In this document: in pieces, positions 1-11,915 of the stretch
How positions within the stretch are numbered: position 1 is the first letter of the stretch
How the letters are laid out: every line of letters begins with the position of its first letter
Notes under the pieces: generated by a model
Database searches by the model: none
What the model was told of the DNA's origin: nothing
What the model saw: only the letters and a program-made list of their open reading frames with translations
Program-made: the position numbers and the translations under genes
NCBI GenBank assembly: GCA_033964015.1
Contig: CM066918.1
Location: 186,001 to 250,000 of the forward strand
Source of the DNA: Scolanthus callimorphus
Taxonomy: Eukaryota; Cnidaria; Anthozoa; Actiniaria; Edwardsiidae
Length of the DNA stretch: 64,000 bases
Direction of reading: 5' to 3'

Positions 1-167
1 TGTAGCGTACGTGACAAGCGACACCTACGCACCACGACAACAGGGTTTAGGGTATGCTGTAGCGTGCGTGGCAAGCGCAACATGCAGAGAAAGGATAGAT
101 TCACAAGCGTAAAGGGTAAGAAAGCTGGTAATAATGGCATGTACACGCCCATCGCACGACATATTAC

Positions 168-3100
168 CATGGTAATGACAATAGCAATGCCGGAGAGTAA
201 ACGCGGCTTCCTTTTTTCTTCCGGAAAGTGTGGCTCCAGGATTCCCGTCACGGGATTTCTCTCCACCGAAGGGGCGAGAGCTGCGAACGTGGGGCGGGGG
301 CGCTCCTGTGACAACAGAGAAACGTATCAGGAAACAGGCAATAATTCGGCTACTTGGATTATAACAAAAAGGCTCTGCAATCCATGTTTGTCTTTTGCGT
401 TTCTATTTCCGTTTGGAAGTTATTACTTACAGCTTCTTCTTCGTACTCAAGTACATCCCAATGGTATGCCAGCGTTACTTCCTTTCTTTTCCAATACTCT
501 AGGAAGAAGCTCCCTGGAAGAGTGTGAACTGAGTATTAGGTCAACGCCCTACGCTCTTTAACGATTTAAGAAGCATAGACGGGACCATATATTGGAGTAA
601 TTTACGGAAAACTTACCCCAGAATGAGACGAAGACAGCAAAGAATACTGTAGATGCATTGTCAAAAAGATACGCAATCTGGAACAAAAACATTATGATAT
701 ATTATTACAATAAGCCAAAATGGTTTCAGTTGTGTCAACTTCCATGCATTCTACAAATCACCAATAGCTGTTTCCAACATATATGATAAGGTGTTGTCAC
801 CTTTCCAGATTTACAGCTGATTTTCAGATCCCAGTACTGACAGCCAAGCTCTTCGTCGCACAGGGGGCACATTCTAAACGTCCAGGCTGGGGCCTCACAA
901 ACTTCAAGACTAAAGGAAAAACACCGGCATTGGTGAGCAAACCTTTGCGAATGAGGAGTTTGTAAGTAAAATGCCAATAACAAGACCATACACGGACAAA
1001 TTGGTGTGATTTGAGTGGCATAAAGAGAGAGAAGGGATACCAGCCACGCTATGCTGAAACCATGCAACTCATATCAGCAATAGGGCAATGACCAAAAGGT
1101 CACAATAATGCATGGCCGACACGGAAAATTCTCGTACTGGTGATGGATAGCAATGGGATGAAAAGTGACAAAGGGCAAACATTCAGCAGACCTAACAATG
1201 TAACAACGTTGAATATGAACTGTTACATGCTTAGAGGTGTATATCATTGGTACGATAGGAATGATATTTTTTACCTGTGGCAATTTAGCATTACTTACGC
1301 TGGTCTGTTGTCTGAACTATTGACGGTAGCAACGCCATAGAGGAACACGAGGAGGCCAAGCAAAGATGGCATGATCAGCCAGGCAGTGTACTGACCTGGG
1401 GTGGGAGAAGCAGCAATAATAATTCAGTAACGAAACGTAGCAAGTTTTCATCCTGTAGTTGGGCACACTCACCGAGCCATCCGAAATAGATAGCAATTTT
1501 CTCGCCAAAGTAGTCCCTGCGAATAAGACAAATGAAAGGTTCGAATCAAGTATCGCATAAAATATTCAAAATAATGTGCGTGTCTTTACCTTATATGATC
1601 AAGTGGCTGATACTTGAGCCACTTGCCCCATCTTCCCCAGTACTCTTTCAAAATCTGAAGGACAGAAAAAAAGGGAGAATGATAAGAGAATGATAAAGTT
1701 TTGCTAGTCATTTGGTATGCTCACTTTGGCATACACACCACGAATAGCAACCCGTTGCATGCTCTCATGTCGAACCAAAAGATAGAAGGAAAGCAGGAGG
1801 AGATGGTGGAGCAGGAGAATCAGGAGGTGTTAGAGGAAAAGGAGGAGGAGATGGTGGAGCAGGAGAATCAGGAGGTGTTAGAGGAAAAGGAGGAGGAGAT
1901 GGTGGAGCAGGAGAATCAGGAGGTGTTAGAGGAAAAGGAGGAGGAGATGGTGGAGCAGGAGAATCAGGAGGTGTTAGAGGAAAAGCAGGAGGAGATGGTG
2001 GAGCAGGAGAATCAGGAGGTGTTAGAGGAAAAGGAGGAGGAGATGGTGGAGCAGGAGAATCAGGAGGTGTTAGAGGAAAAGGAGGAGGAGATGGTGGAGC
2101 AGGAGAATCAGGAGGTGTTAGAGGAAAAGCAGGAGGAGATGGTGGAGCAGGAGAATCAGGAGGTGTTAGAGGAAAAGGAGGAGGAGATGGTGGAGCAGGA
2201 GAATCAGGAGGTGTTAGAGGAAAAGGAGGAGGAGATGGTGGAGCAGGAGAATCAGGAGGTGTTAGAGGAAAAGGAGGAGGAGATGGTGGAGCAGGAGAAT
2301 CAGGAGGTGTTAGAGGAAAAGGAGGAGGAGATGGTGGAGCAGGAGAATCAGGAGGTGTTAGAGGAAAAGCAGGAGGAGATGGTGGAGCAGAAGAATCAGG
2401 AGGTGTTAGAGGAAAAGGAGGAGGAGATGGTGGAGCAGGAGAATCAGGAGGTGTTAGAGGAAAAGCAGGAGGAGATGGTGGAGCAGGAGAATCAGGAGGT
2501 GTTAGAGGAAAAGGAGGAGGAGATGGTGGAGCAGGAGAATCAGGAGGTGTTAGAGGAAAAGGAGGAGGAGATGGTGGAGCAGGAGAATCAGGAGGTGTTA
2601 GAGGAAAAGGAGGAGGAGATGGTGGAGCAGGAGAATCAGGAGGTGTTAGAGGAAAAGGAGGAGGAGATGGTGGAGCAGGAGAATCAGGAGGTGTTAGAGG
2701 AAAAGGAGGAGGAGATGGTGGAGCAGGAGAATCAGGAGGTGTTAGAGGAAAAGGAGGAGGAGATGGTGGAGCAGGAGAATCAGGAGGTGTTAGAGGAAAA
2801 GCAGGAGGAGATGGTGGAGCAGGAGAATCAGGAGGTGTTAGAGGAAAAGGAGGAGGAGATGGTGGAGCAGGAGAATCAGGAGGTGTTAGAGGAAAAGGAG
2901 GAGGAGATGGTGGAGCAGGAGAATCAGGAGGTGTTAGAGGAAAAGGAGGAGGAGATGGTGGAGCAGGAGAATCAGGAGGTGTTAGAGGAAAAGCAGGAGG
3001 AGATGGTGGAGCAGGAGAATCAGGAGGTGTTAGAGGAAAAGGAGGAGGAGATGGTGGAGCAGGAGAATCAGGAGGTGTTAGAGGAAAAGGAGGAGGAGAT

Positions 3101-6100
3101 GGTGGAGCAGGAGAATCAGGAGGTGTTAGAGGAAAAGGAGGAGGAGATGGTGGAGCAGGAGAATCAGGAGGTGTTAGAGGAAAAGGAGGAGGAGATGGTG
3201 GAGCAGGAGAATCAGGAAGTGTTAGAGGAAAAGGAGGAGGAGATGGTGGAGCAGGAGAATCAGGAGGTGTTAGAGGAAAAGGAGGAGGAGATGGTGGAGC
3301 AGGAGAATCAGGAGGTGTTAGAGGAAAAGGAGGAGGAGATGGTGGAGCAGGAGAATCAGGAGGTGTTAGAGGAAAAGGAGGAGGAGAAAAAAAGAAAGGG
3401 GGCAGTAAGAGGAATCAATCAGGAGGGGGGGGGGGCAATGACAGCAGTGTCCTTGATGATGACAATAATGACTGTTTTTACATATATAGCGATGTGATTT
3501 ACCTGTCTTTTGTTGAGTTTTATTTCTTCAGGTCCGTGAGGACCTTGATTCCACTCTTTTGGTAACTCTGCTGGGCCCTGTAATGCAAAAGAACATTTTT
3601 CAGAGAGGTTGACTCAATGGTATCAACAGGATTCTTTGAAAACTCTATCTAGAATACTAGACGTACCACATGCAATGGATATCCCGCTTTAAAAACACCT
3701 TCCTCAACAAGACGCTCAATTCCTAAATAAAATAAAAAAACAGAAGGCAATGAACCCTGGCAATTAATGAACAGCTTCTAACTAAGTCGAATCGTTACCA
3801 ATCTCTCCTCGTTGTCGCTTCCCATAAGGAGCTGTCTCTAGAATTTCGTACGCCTGAAACATGAAGTTTGAAGTCACATTAATACTGAATCCCTGAACTA
3901 GATGTGCCTCATATTATATGCTCGGCTGACCATAGACACATAACGTCAGCACATTGGCTCTATGTAAACTTCACTGGCTTCCTGTGGTTAGATGTATTTT
4001 CTCAACCCTCGTACTCAAAGGATTTGTGGAGTTTAGTATTATAGTAACGTACCACTCTCGTTCGTTCGACATCAGTGAAGTAAGTATCAGGGTTGTCGCT
4101 CCCGATGAATCTGGGAAGAGAAATCATCATCATCATACATCAAGACATGTACTTTGGACGATGGCCTTTGACTCGGACGATCTTGGTTTTGCAGATCGAG
4201 TGTTTTGTATTGATGGTGTAGATAACATCTTTGGGGTGCAGGAGATCTATTACGAGGGCTTTTAGTCCTAAGTTTATTTATTAGTAAACAAGTGAAATAC
4301 AACTCACTTGCTGATTTTCGCGAGTACTTGTACCAAAATTGGACGTACGACCTTAACGTGCTCGCAAATGTTAAACAGAAAAAATACATACAACAGGAAT
4401 ACAAACTAGACAGTACCAATATAAATACAAGATAAATACATACAAGACAGTACCAATCCAAATCAAGTTATTTTTCTTTTTGTGAGTAATCTCGGGAATC
4501 AGTATTAATTGTTGGCGCACATGATGTCTCCACGCCACAACCCTAGACTGTCTTTCTAAATTCCACTGTTTTATCTCTCAGTCTACCTAGTTGGCCACAA
4601 AATGACACCAAATACGCCAATAAAAATTAATTCGTCTACACATATTGAATTCCAATTAAGTTCATGAGCGGTATAATAGTGACGGCGAAAATGCATGCTA
4701 GAAACACGAGACTTTTTGTAGGCGGAAAGGCGGCATCAAGTTTTTAAAGACGCAACAGTTCAGTTCGCTGGAGCCATACTAAGTATGTGAAATAAAATTT
4801 AAAAAAAATCCACACATACTTGTTGAGCTTGTTGGCTTGAAAGGTGCAGGTAAAGAAGTCTGGTGGTGGGTTTGGAACTTCCTCCTTGAATATGTTCGGC
4901 AGATGGAATCTCTCCAGCATTCGCTCAGACCAATTCACCTTTTTCGTAGTACGAAGCTAAAGTTTCAAAGGTAGACATCTATAAATTTTCTTGTATATAG
5001 TATTTATTTTCTTCAAAGTACGTTGCCTCTAGGTGATTCAACAAAGGAAAGTGCATACTGAAGTATATCAAAAAATACTAATGCAGATGTTGAATACCTC
5101 TAGTGGTGCCCTGAAACTGAGTTCCTCTGCATAAAACAACAGGACCTCCCATGGAACATGGATTTTGATAAAATGCAATTTTACTTTCTTGTCTTGAGTA
5201 ATTTCCTGTACGAGTGAGAGAGAAAAAAGTGTTGGTCATCACAAACAGTTAAATGTGCGGTTGGGGTTATCGCTTTCGTTGTCGCTGCGAATTACCCGCG
5301 ACGTAGCTGCTTTGCCTCAATTGTCATATAGAAATTACGAACTCTTCTCGTCAACCCAACTGAGCCCCTCGGACCTGTTTCGTTATAGTTTTTGTCTCGA
5401 TAACCATCAAGGCGATTCGACCTCTGGTTGCAATATCATGTCATGTCGCTTGTACTTTAATAAACAAAGCCTGTCAGAAGCCCAGGAAGTACACTACCTC
5501 AACTATATAGGTTAGGTTGTATTATTCATGCGCACACTACCGGTAGACTTCAGCAAGTTTGTATTTGGATACAAAATGTACCTCACCTCTTCAAATTCTA
5601 GCTGGGACTTGGCAAGGTTTTCAAGAAACTTCTGCCGATACTCAAGTGCTTGTGGTGGCGGATCCTTTTCTCCTTCTTCATATACTATGACATAGTCTGA
5701 AAGAGGCGTTCAAAACACATCACACCTTTTGTTTTGACATTGATCTGCAGCGGCTGTTTTGTTTAAAAATAGTGTGAAAAAAGCGTGGACCTTCTTTAGT
5801 TCAAATTTGGAATCGAAAGATCGCTTGTTTTGGGGGGCACAGTCTTTATGGGGTGTTTTGAAATGGAAAATAATTTTTACGGTAGCTTTCGCGGGTCGTA
5901 CCCTTCTGGGCTGGCTATTTTTATTTGCCTGGAATGATGCTAACGACATGCTGTTGCATATCTCACCGATTTGCCGTTTTCCATCTCTGAAGAAGCACCC
6001 TCTCTCACCGGTCATGTCCTCATCGTCGACGCTCTGATGACGAAGCCATTAAAATCATTAATATTCAGTTATTCCTTCGTCTTTATGCAAGCATAACATT

Positions 6101-9051
6101 TTAAAACACTTGAACATATTCATTGGCCATCACTTTTAAACTAGATTGACATCCCTCAGTGAGCTCAGTGGGCTAGCCACAGTCAAACCTCTACTCAATG
6201 GGCACCCAAACATTAGATAATTGTGGTGAAGCTCGCGGGATCTAAGAAGTAATTCTCCTAACGTTTTGCATTACATTGGGAGAATCTGGTGCCAGATTAA
6301 GTAATAATCAATCACTGAGCTGATGCATGGATCAATTCTCATTATCAGCTTGCCCGACAAAGTATTGACGTTTATTTTAAAAAGAAGTCTGAATTAAGGG
6401 CTGAAAAGGTTTTACCTAAGTACAGGTTTGACTGTGTATCATTTGGGTCTCAATATCATACAGTGTACCTATCTTGCAGCTTTTCATTTGCATTTAACGT
6501 TATTTTTATTCTTTTACATTCACAAGCCATAGCAGAATTATATTTCATTTTCATCATTATGTCGCCACTATTTTAGATTTTAGATGAAATCTGACTTGGA
6601 TTTTCTTGCTAAATTCGCAAACACTGTCAGATAAGCATCATTCGGAATCGTGCGCCAGTTCATTATAATTTCATTCAATTCCGTAGTTCATGTGCCACCA
6701 CTTAATTTGTTACGAATGTTACAAAATCGTCTAGTTTAGGTAGCCATAGACAACCTTTCCGACAGCTCAGATTCAGACACCAACTGACATGCATTTATCA
6801 TGCTCGGTTATAAAATCAAGTGCTCGACTCATTTATTTGTGTTTTAAAGAAGAATGCATTGATTTAAAGACAGTGCACAGCTTAAATAAGCAAGGTGACA
6901 CTTTTTTATAAGAAACAGGAAAACAAGTGAGAAAAGTGTGAAAAGGTGATACTAACAGAGGCTCCATAATAGCCAGGTTCGTCATTGTAAGGCTGGCCCA
7001 TTCCACCCTGCCAACATCACACAAGAGCAAAGTCCAGAATTAGAACAACTAGCCAAGAAATACACATCGTCCAAAATATGTTTGTCAATTAACCTATGCT
7101 GTTTGTTAGCAGTCGAAATATGCTTTCAGGCGAAAGGAAACCAACCTAATGAATAGTCACATAGCTTTGTGAAATGTTCCGCACGATATGCAAACTCCAA
7201 AGGGTAATCGAGTCATTTTGTAAAGGCCAGTTCATGTTAATAAGCATGCAAAGCCGACTGAGTTAAATTTAGTGAACATGTGATGTGCTTATTAGAATGG
7301 TATTAGATGAGTTAGAAGTTTTACACGAAGGGAACATTGAGAGGGTAAAAACACTCGAGAAGAGCCAGTTTTAGGGCTACACGGATAACATGACTCATAA
7401 CATGCAAAATACGTACAGCAATAAAATATTTTTAAAGTATTCCGAAAACAGCAAACAAAGAGGCACGAAAACCCGATAATTACCCAATGCAACAAATGTG
7501 CTTTAACTTAAAACATACAAAGACAGCACAAAGGTAGGTCCCGTCCAGGTAGTTTTACTTTTGTTGGTAAAGAAGTAGATAAGTGCAAACTGGATGCAGA
7601 CAAACGTTACAAAATACACGGAACAAAAGGAGAAGAGAAAATCAGATAACCTTGTAAATGTCATCGCTGTAATTGGGGTTGTAATTGGGATCAAAAGTGT
7701 TATAAGAAGCCATTTCCTGAAGAGAGTGAAAATAAAGAACAGAATGCATTAGAGGAATAATGAACATGGTCTTTACTACATGAAGTATTGAAAATCGCTT
7801 TTATATTTCAAGGAACGGAGGAACTTAATGAAGAAAAGACGGAAAGTAAAGATTATATATGGCATTTAGATCCTTCAACGTTTATGAGATGATAATAAAA
7901 ATGGTGTATAAACTTTTACATTCAGATTTTCATAATCTTATCCATTTAAAGGCAATCTTTAAACGTCGGAGGTTTATGGTTACAGTCAAAGTGCTGTCAA
8001 AACGAACCAAGCGGTCAGTCTAAGTAGAGAGTTGTCCTCAACTCCCCGGTCTAAGTGAAGATCTTCTTTTGGTATTTCAAGAAATACTTGTTTTTGGAAG
8101 GAGGGGAAGTTAACAAAAAGCAGAATGGAAATGTCAAGATGAATTTTCTTCCAAGGTGTCTGTTCTCTCGAGAATCACATTAAAAGTGCATGGTCAAGGT
8201 CGTAAAGGAGTAACACTTTCTGTACTGCTGAATAGCTACATGTAACCAATAAAAAGCAAGACTTAATCACCGTTAACTAAAATTGTTAGTTTGTCACACT
8301 TTCAGTGACCGCACCCTAGTAGAAGCTTGTACTCATTTCTTAAAATCGTAAACTAAATGCGTAAAAAAACATGTTGCGGCATAATTAGAATCGCAAGCTA
8401 TCCTTAATAGAATGTTCACGCTTATCTAACGTGATAGCACACGAACACGTTCTAATCATCCAAAAAGCTGACAGTACCGACGTTCTGAGTTCGATATACT
8501 TATACGCGCTTATCGAGAGCAACGCAGCAGACGAACAGGCCCCTAAATAACTAAAGCTCGTATGGTTGTACCTTGATCAAACTCCCCTTATAACAACATA
8601 CTGGTGTATTATCATTATCTTGATTTATCCCTTTAAACTCCTGAATCATAGAACTTTAGACTTGTGCGTATTCAATCGTTTCTCCTCGCTCACAATTTAA
8701 AAAAATATCTAACTAGTGCAGCAATCGCAGAAATAGTTTCCTTTCTTAACAATGCGCGGACAGTGGCTTTTATATGAATCACAAGAGGAGGGAAGATTTT
8801 GAACTGCTGAATATTCTTGACAGCTAAAAGTCAAACAAAACTTCACAGACACAATAACAAACCTAATTCTACTTGGCTTAACTGTCAAAAAAGCCAACTT
8901 AGAGATCCTAACACTCCATGACACATTCCATGTTAAGTACCTGTCCTGGAGCAACTCTTCCCCTAATAAACCCCAGTGTTGTTGGAAAGGTAATCTTTAG
9001 TTCAACTTCACCATCATCGTCTTTAGCTATTGGATGTTTTTGTTGTGCCAT
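168..9051 (-). CDS. Anoctamin (TMEM16) family protein, gene A; 3' part beyond left edge
   Basis: Anoctamins are multi-pass membrane proteins acting as Ca2+-activated chloride channels and/or phospholipid scramblases. Coding exons in transcript order: 9051-8941, 7716-7651, 7007-6957, 6033-5967, 5696-5587, 5205-5098, 4956-4820, 4110-4053, 3853-3799, 3722-3667, 3577-3503, 1654-1590, 1516-1473, 1395-1299, 909-801, 677-617, 513-431, 305-168; 497 codons, all junctions in phase with GT/AG. Family landmarks: [11 protein letters not shown] at the start of the cytosolic dimerisation domain, [24 protein letters not shown] leading into the first membrane helix, [18 protein letters not shown] in the extracellular loop, [11 protein letters not shown] and [21 protein letters not shown]. 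The start at 9051 is supported by an in-frame TAG twelve codons upstream. The Ca2+-binding helices and C-terminus lie off the edge. Paralogue of the gene at 15835-40295. The family is certain; the human orthologue and channel-versus-scramblase role cannot be decided. Confidence 0.93.
1796..3388 (+). repeat. 48-bp minisatellite, 33 copies, in intron of anoctamin A
   Basis: Unit of 48 bp, purine-rich on the plus strand (GGAGGAGGAGATGGTGGAGC...). 33 nearly identical units; the main variant is G or C after AAAA, with the C form at units 1, 5, 8, 13, 15, 22 and 26. Two other single changes are at about 2390 and 3217. Because 48 is a multiple of three, one frame remains open and looks like a 598-aa Glu-rich protein, but the array lies antisense inside the intron 1655-3502 of anoctamin A. 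The intronic RNA would be almost pure pyrimidine over 1.6 kb. Confidence 0.95.
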
Positions 9052-10204
9052 TTTGTTGTAGTTTTGTAGCACAATTTTCAGCTACAAAGCCTTCAGATTT
9101 TCATTTTAAAACGAGACATCCAATAGACGTCGATCAAACACAGGTCATGCGAGGACTAGAAAATATTGTTTTCATGCTTGATCACACAGCGCATCCCTTT
9201 TGTTGATATAAACAATTTCTTTTGTAAAAAAATACGTGGACATTTCCTTTCTTCCATAAGCATTCAGAGTTCAAAAAATTTCTAATAGACGAATGGACGG
9301 AATATTGAAAAAGCAGGATAAAATAAAGTGAAATTTGTTCAATGAAACCTTAAGGTTGTGTGACCGGGATCAAGTTTAGTAGCAGGTACCAAACGCTTAT
9401 TATAAAATAAAGAAAAAGAAATTGAAATAAAGCTGTAAAACTACATAGCAATTTCCATATCGTTGGAAATGGTATAAAGGCAAAAATATTTTTCCAAAAG
9501 GAAGTCCTCACTCAATTGGGAGTGACTCATCCTGAGTTTATTGGGCAAGCTTACATCACTAAGAAAACAACAACCGTTTTTATTTGGAGCTGCTAAAAAT
9601 AAAATTTGCTAAAGCTCTTTGCCACTTGTGGCTACCTAATTCAGATTTCACCCCCCCCCCCCCCCCCCTCCTTTCCTTCCCATATAATCACTGGTTAGTT
9701 TTTTTCACTTTACATTCCAGAGGTGTGGGAAAATATTTCAACCCCTTCTCATAAGAAGGGAGGGGAAAGGATTTTGGGGGATCACACATTTGCCAATAGC
9801 ACATGGGAATATCACATTTTCCCACTAGCCCCACCACCATCTGGCCACAGCCCTGAGTATGGGTCTTTTTTGTTTAGCCAGACAAGTTTTATGAAAATAC
9901 GATATAAGAGGAAAACGTCACAGGCTATAACAAGCAATATAAATACCAACAGACATCATGGTTTTGGTTATCTATAAACAGTTCTTCTAAAACATAAACT
10001 AGGAAGACATCTTAGAAATAACTAGTGGCACTTCAAAGGATAGACTTAAGAAACAAACAATAGGACTAATAGCCTTAAGAGAAATTAGCTCTGTGTGAAG
10101 CAGTTTTATCATGCTGAGTTGTTCCTCAGCCTTTTCAATTTTTGCATTTTCAACTGAGTTTGTAAATAGTTTCTGAAAAACCTCAAGAGGATGTTACTAT
10201 TAAA

Positions 10205-10205
<1 letters not shown>

Positions 10206-10253
<48 letters not shown>
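10206..10253 (+). repeat. (ATT)16 microsatellite
   Basis: Uninterrupted ATT trinucleotide run. On the minus strand it reads as poly-Asn in a short spurious ORF. Confidence 0.97.
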
Positions 10254-10460
10254 GGAAAATAAGTTGACAGTTGAACAGAATGGAGACGAAATCTGACACT
10301 TCCATTACAAGCCAGGTGCCAGAGGTTTTCACTTTGCATACAGTACTTCTCACCCAAACTTTGAAAATCTAGAGATCAAAACTGAACATGAGAAGGCTCA
10401 CTGGTCTATTTTGTACAAGCACCAAATTAAGACATGCTTAGTATTTCTAACTCTTGAATG

Positions 10461-10642
10461 GGCAATATTTGTATTCAAACAGTCAGACTGGTATGAACAC
10501 TCAAGTGAGGCTCATGCAGGGGATTCTTTTGTTTCGCCTTTTCCAAGTGCACTGAGCTGGAAATAGTGAAACAAATGAATCACCCGCATGAGCCTCACTT
10601 GAGTGTTCATCCCAGTTTGACCATTTGAATATGAATATTGTC
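10461..10642. mobile_element. Foldback (MITE-like) element
   Basis: Imperfect terminal inverted repeats of about 55 bp: ...GAACACTCAAGTGAGGCTCA in the left arm and its complement at 10586-10610. No coding capacity. Confidence 0.75.
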
Positions 10643-11109
10643 TATTAGAAAACATGTCATATTGAGCTTGATTCCCATCTATGAGTTTTTGACTTATTTT
10701 GTATACACACAATTTTGGCATTTTAGCTACTGACAGTAAAAACTGCAGGTTGCAGTTCATGTCCAATATGACATTTATTTCTTACACCCACACGTAATAT
10801 TTACAAAAGTAGTTTTCTATTTAGTACCAGTGAATATTTCATGATAAATTTATTATTTATTACAGGTATTTTATAGAAACCATTAAATAATCTTCTAACA
10901 TTCATGAATTATTCATAAGGTCTGTGACCAATGCGTGAACCCTGTATTTGGGCCCCCTGTGCCCTCCTCCCCCTGTCTATGTCCTGATTACCTTAAATAT
11001 TACACCATATTACCTAAATATTACACCGTAAACTATTTTATGTAATTGCTATTCAGAGTAAGCCTCCTCGATGAGCTCAGTTGCTCTTGAGGCAAACTGT
11101 GTCATAATA

Positions 11110-11232
11110 TGTTTAAATAAAATATATAGAGGATATTACACGGTGGAATGAGTAAAATATTGTTTTTGACACAAGAAAATAAAACTCATATCTTCAAGCC
11201 AACGTGTAATTTTCTTTTTATTATATAGACAA
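11110..11232. mobile_element. Small foldback element related to the GAGGATATTAC family
   Basis: Starts ATATAGAGGATATTACACG and ends CGTGTAATTTTC...TTATATAGAC. Appears to be a shorter relative of the element at 11395. Confidence 0.5.
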
Positions 11233-11394
11233 ACCAGAAAAAAATATTTCAAATTGGTTTCCAAGCACTTTTGTTTTGATCGATATCCTCACTAGTAAGG
11301 ATATGGAGAATATGTCACTGAGGACCCGGATGTAGCTTTGTATGAGATCTACGAGTGGCGTATTTCCCAGTAAAACATGCTCCTGTCTATATAA

Positions 11395-11735
11395 TAAATA
11401 GAGGATATTACATGGCCGCGCGGAGATACAAATTTTATCTTCGAGTGTTGAAAATTTATCTCACGAGTGAGCGCAGCGAACGAGTGAGATAAATTTTTAT
11501 CACGAGAAGATAAAATTCGTATCTCCAAGCGGTCATGTAATGTTCTGTTTATTATTATAAACATCAATGAAATACCAAATTCAAATTTTATTTGAGTTAA
11601 GCTTAAAAATCGAGCATTGAGCAAAGGCAAGTGTGATATCTTCACATGTGAAAATATCATGTTATTTTCACGTGTGAAGATATCAAGTTTTCGCGCGGGA
11701 GATCACCCGGTATTTCATTGGTGTTTATATAATAA
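11395..11735. mobile_element. Composite foldback element, copy 1
   Basis: Two adjacent palindromes: one bounded by GAGGATATTACATGGCC and its mirrored GGTCATGTAATG, the other by CAATGAAATACC and GGTATTTCATTG. The whole recurs in inverse orientation at 60117-60428. Confidence 0.8.
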
Positions 11736-11767
11736 ATATATATATTACACCATATTACCCTAAAATA

Positions 11768-11915
11768 TTATACACTTAATGACTGCTCCCGAGGGAAACA
11801 GCGAGTTTTGTTTCCCCAAGAATCTCGATGTTTCTCGAGACGAAGTCGAGGGAAACATTGAGATTCGAGGGAAAACAAAGCTTGCTGTTTCCCAGGATGC
11901 AGTCATTAAGTGTTT
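11768..11915. mobile_element. Foldback element
   Basis: Inverted arms ACACTTAATGACTGC and GCAGTCATTAAGTGT flank nested palindromes (CTCGAGACGAAGTCGAG core; GGGAAACA blocks). Confidence 0.75.

Noticed and set aside
1701..3497. 598-aa Glu-rich ORF on the plus strand
   Set aside because: Pure 48-bp minisatellite whose unit is a multiple of three; antisense within an intron of anoctamin A; no conserved flanks.
10109..10357. Poly-Asn ORF
   Set aside because: Translation of the (ATT)n microsatellite.
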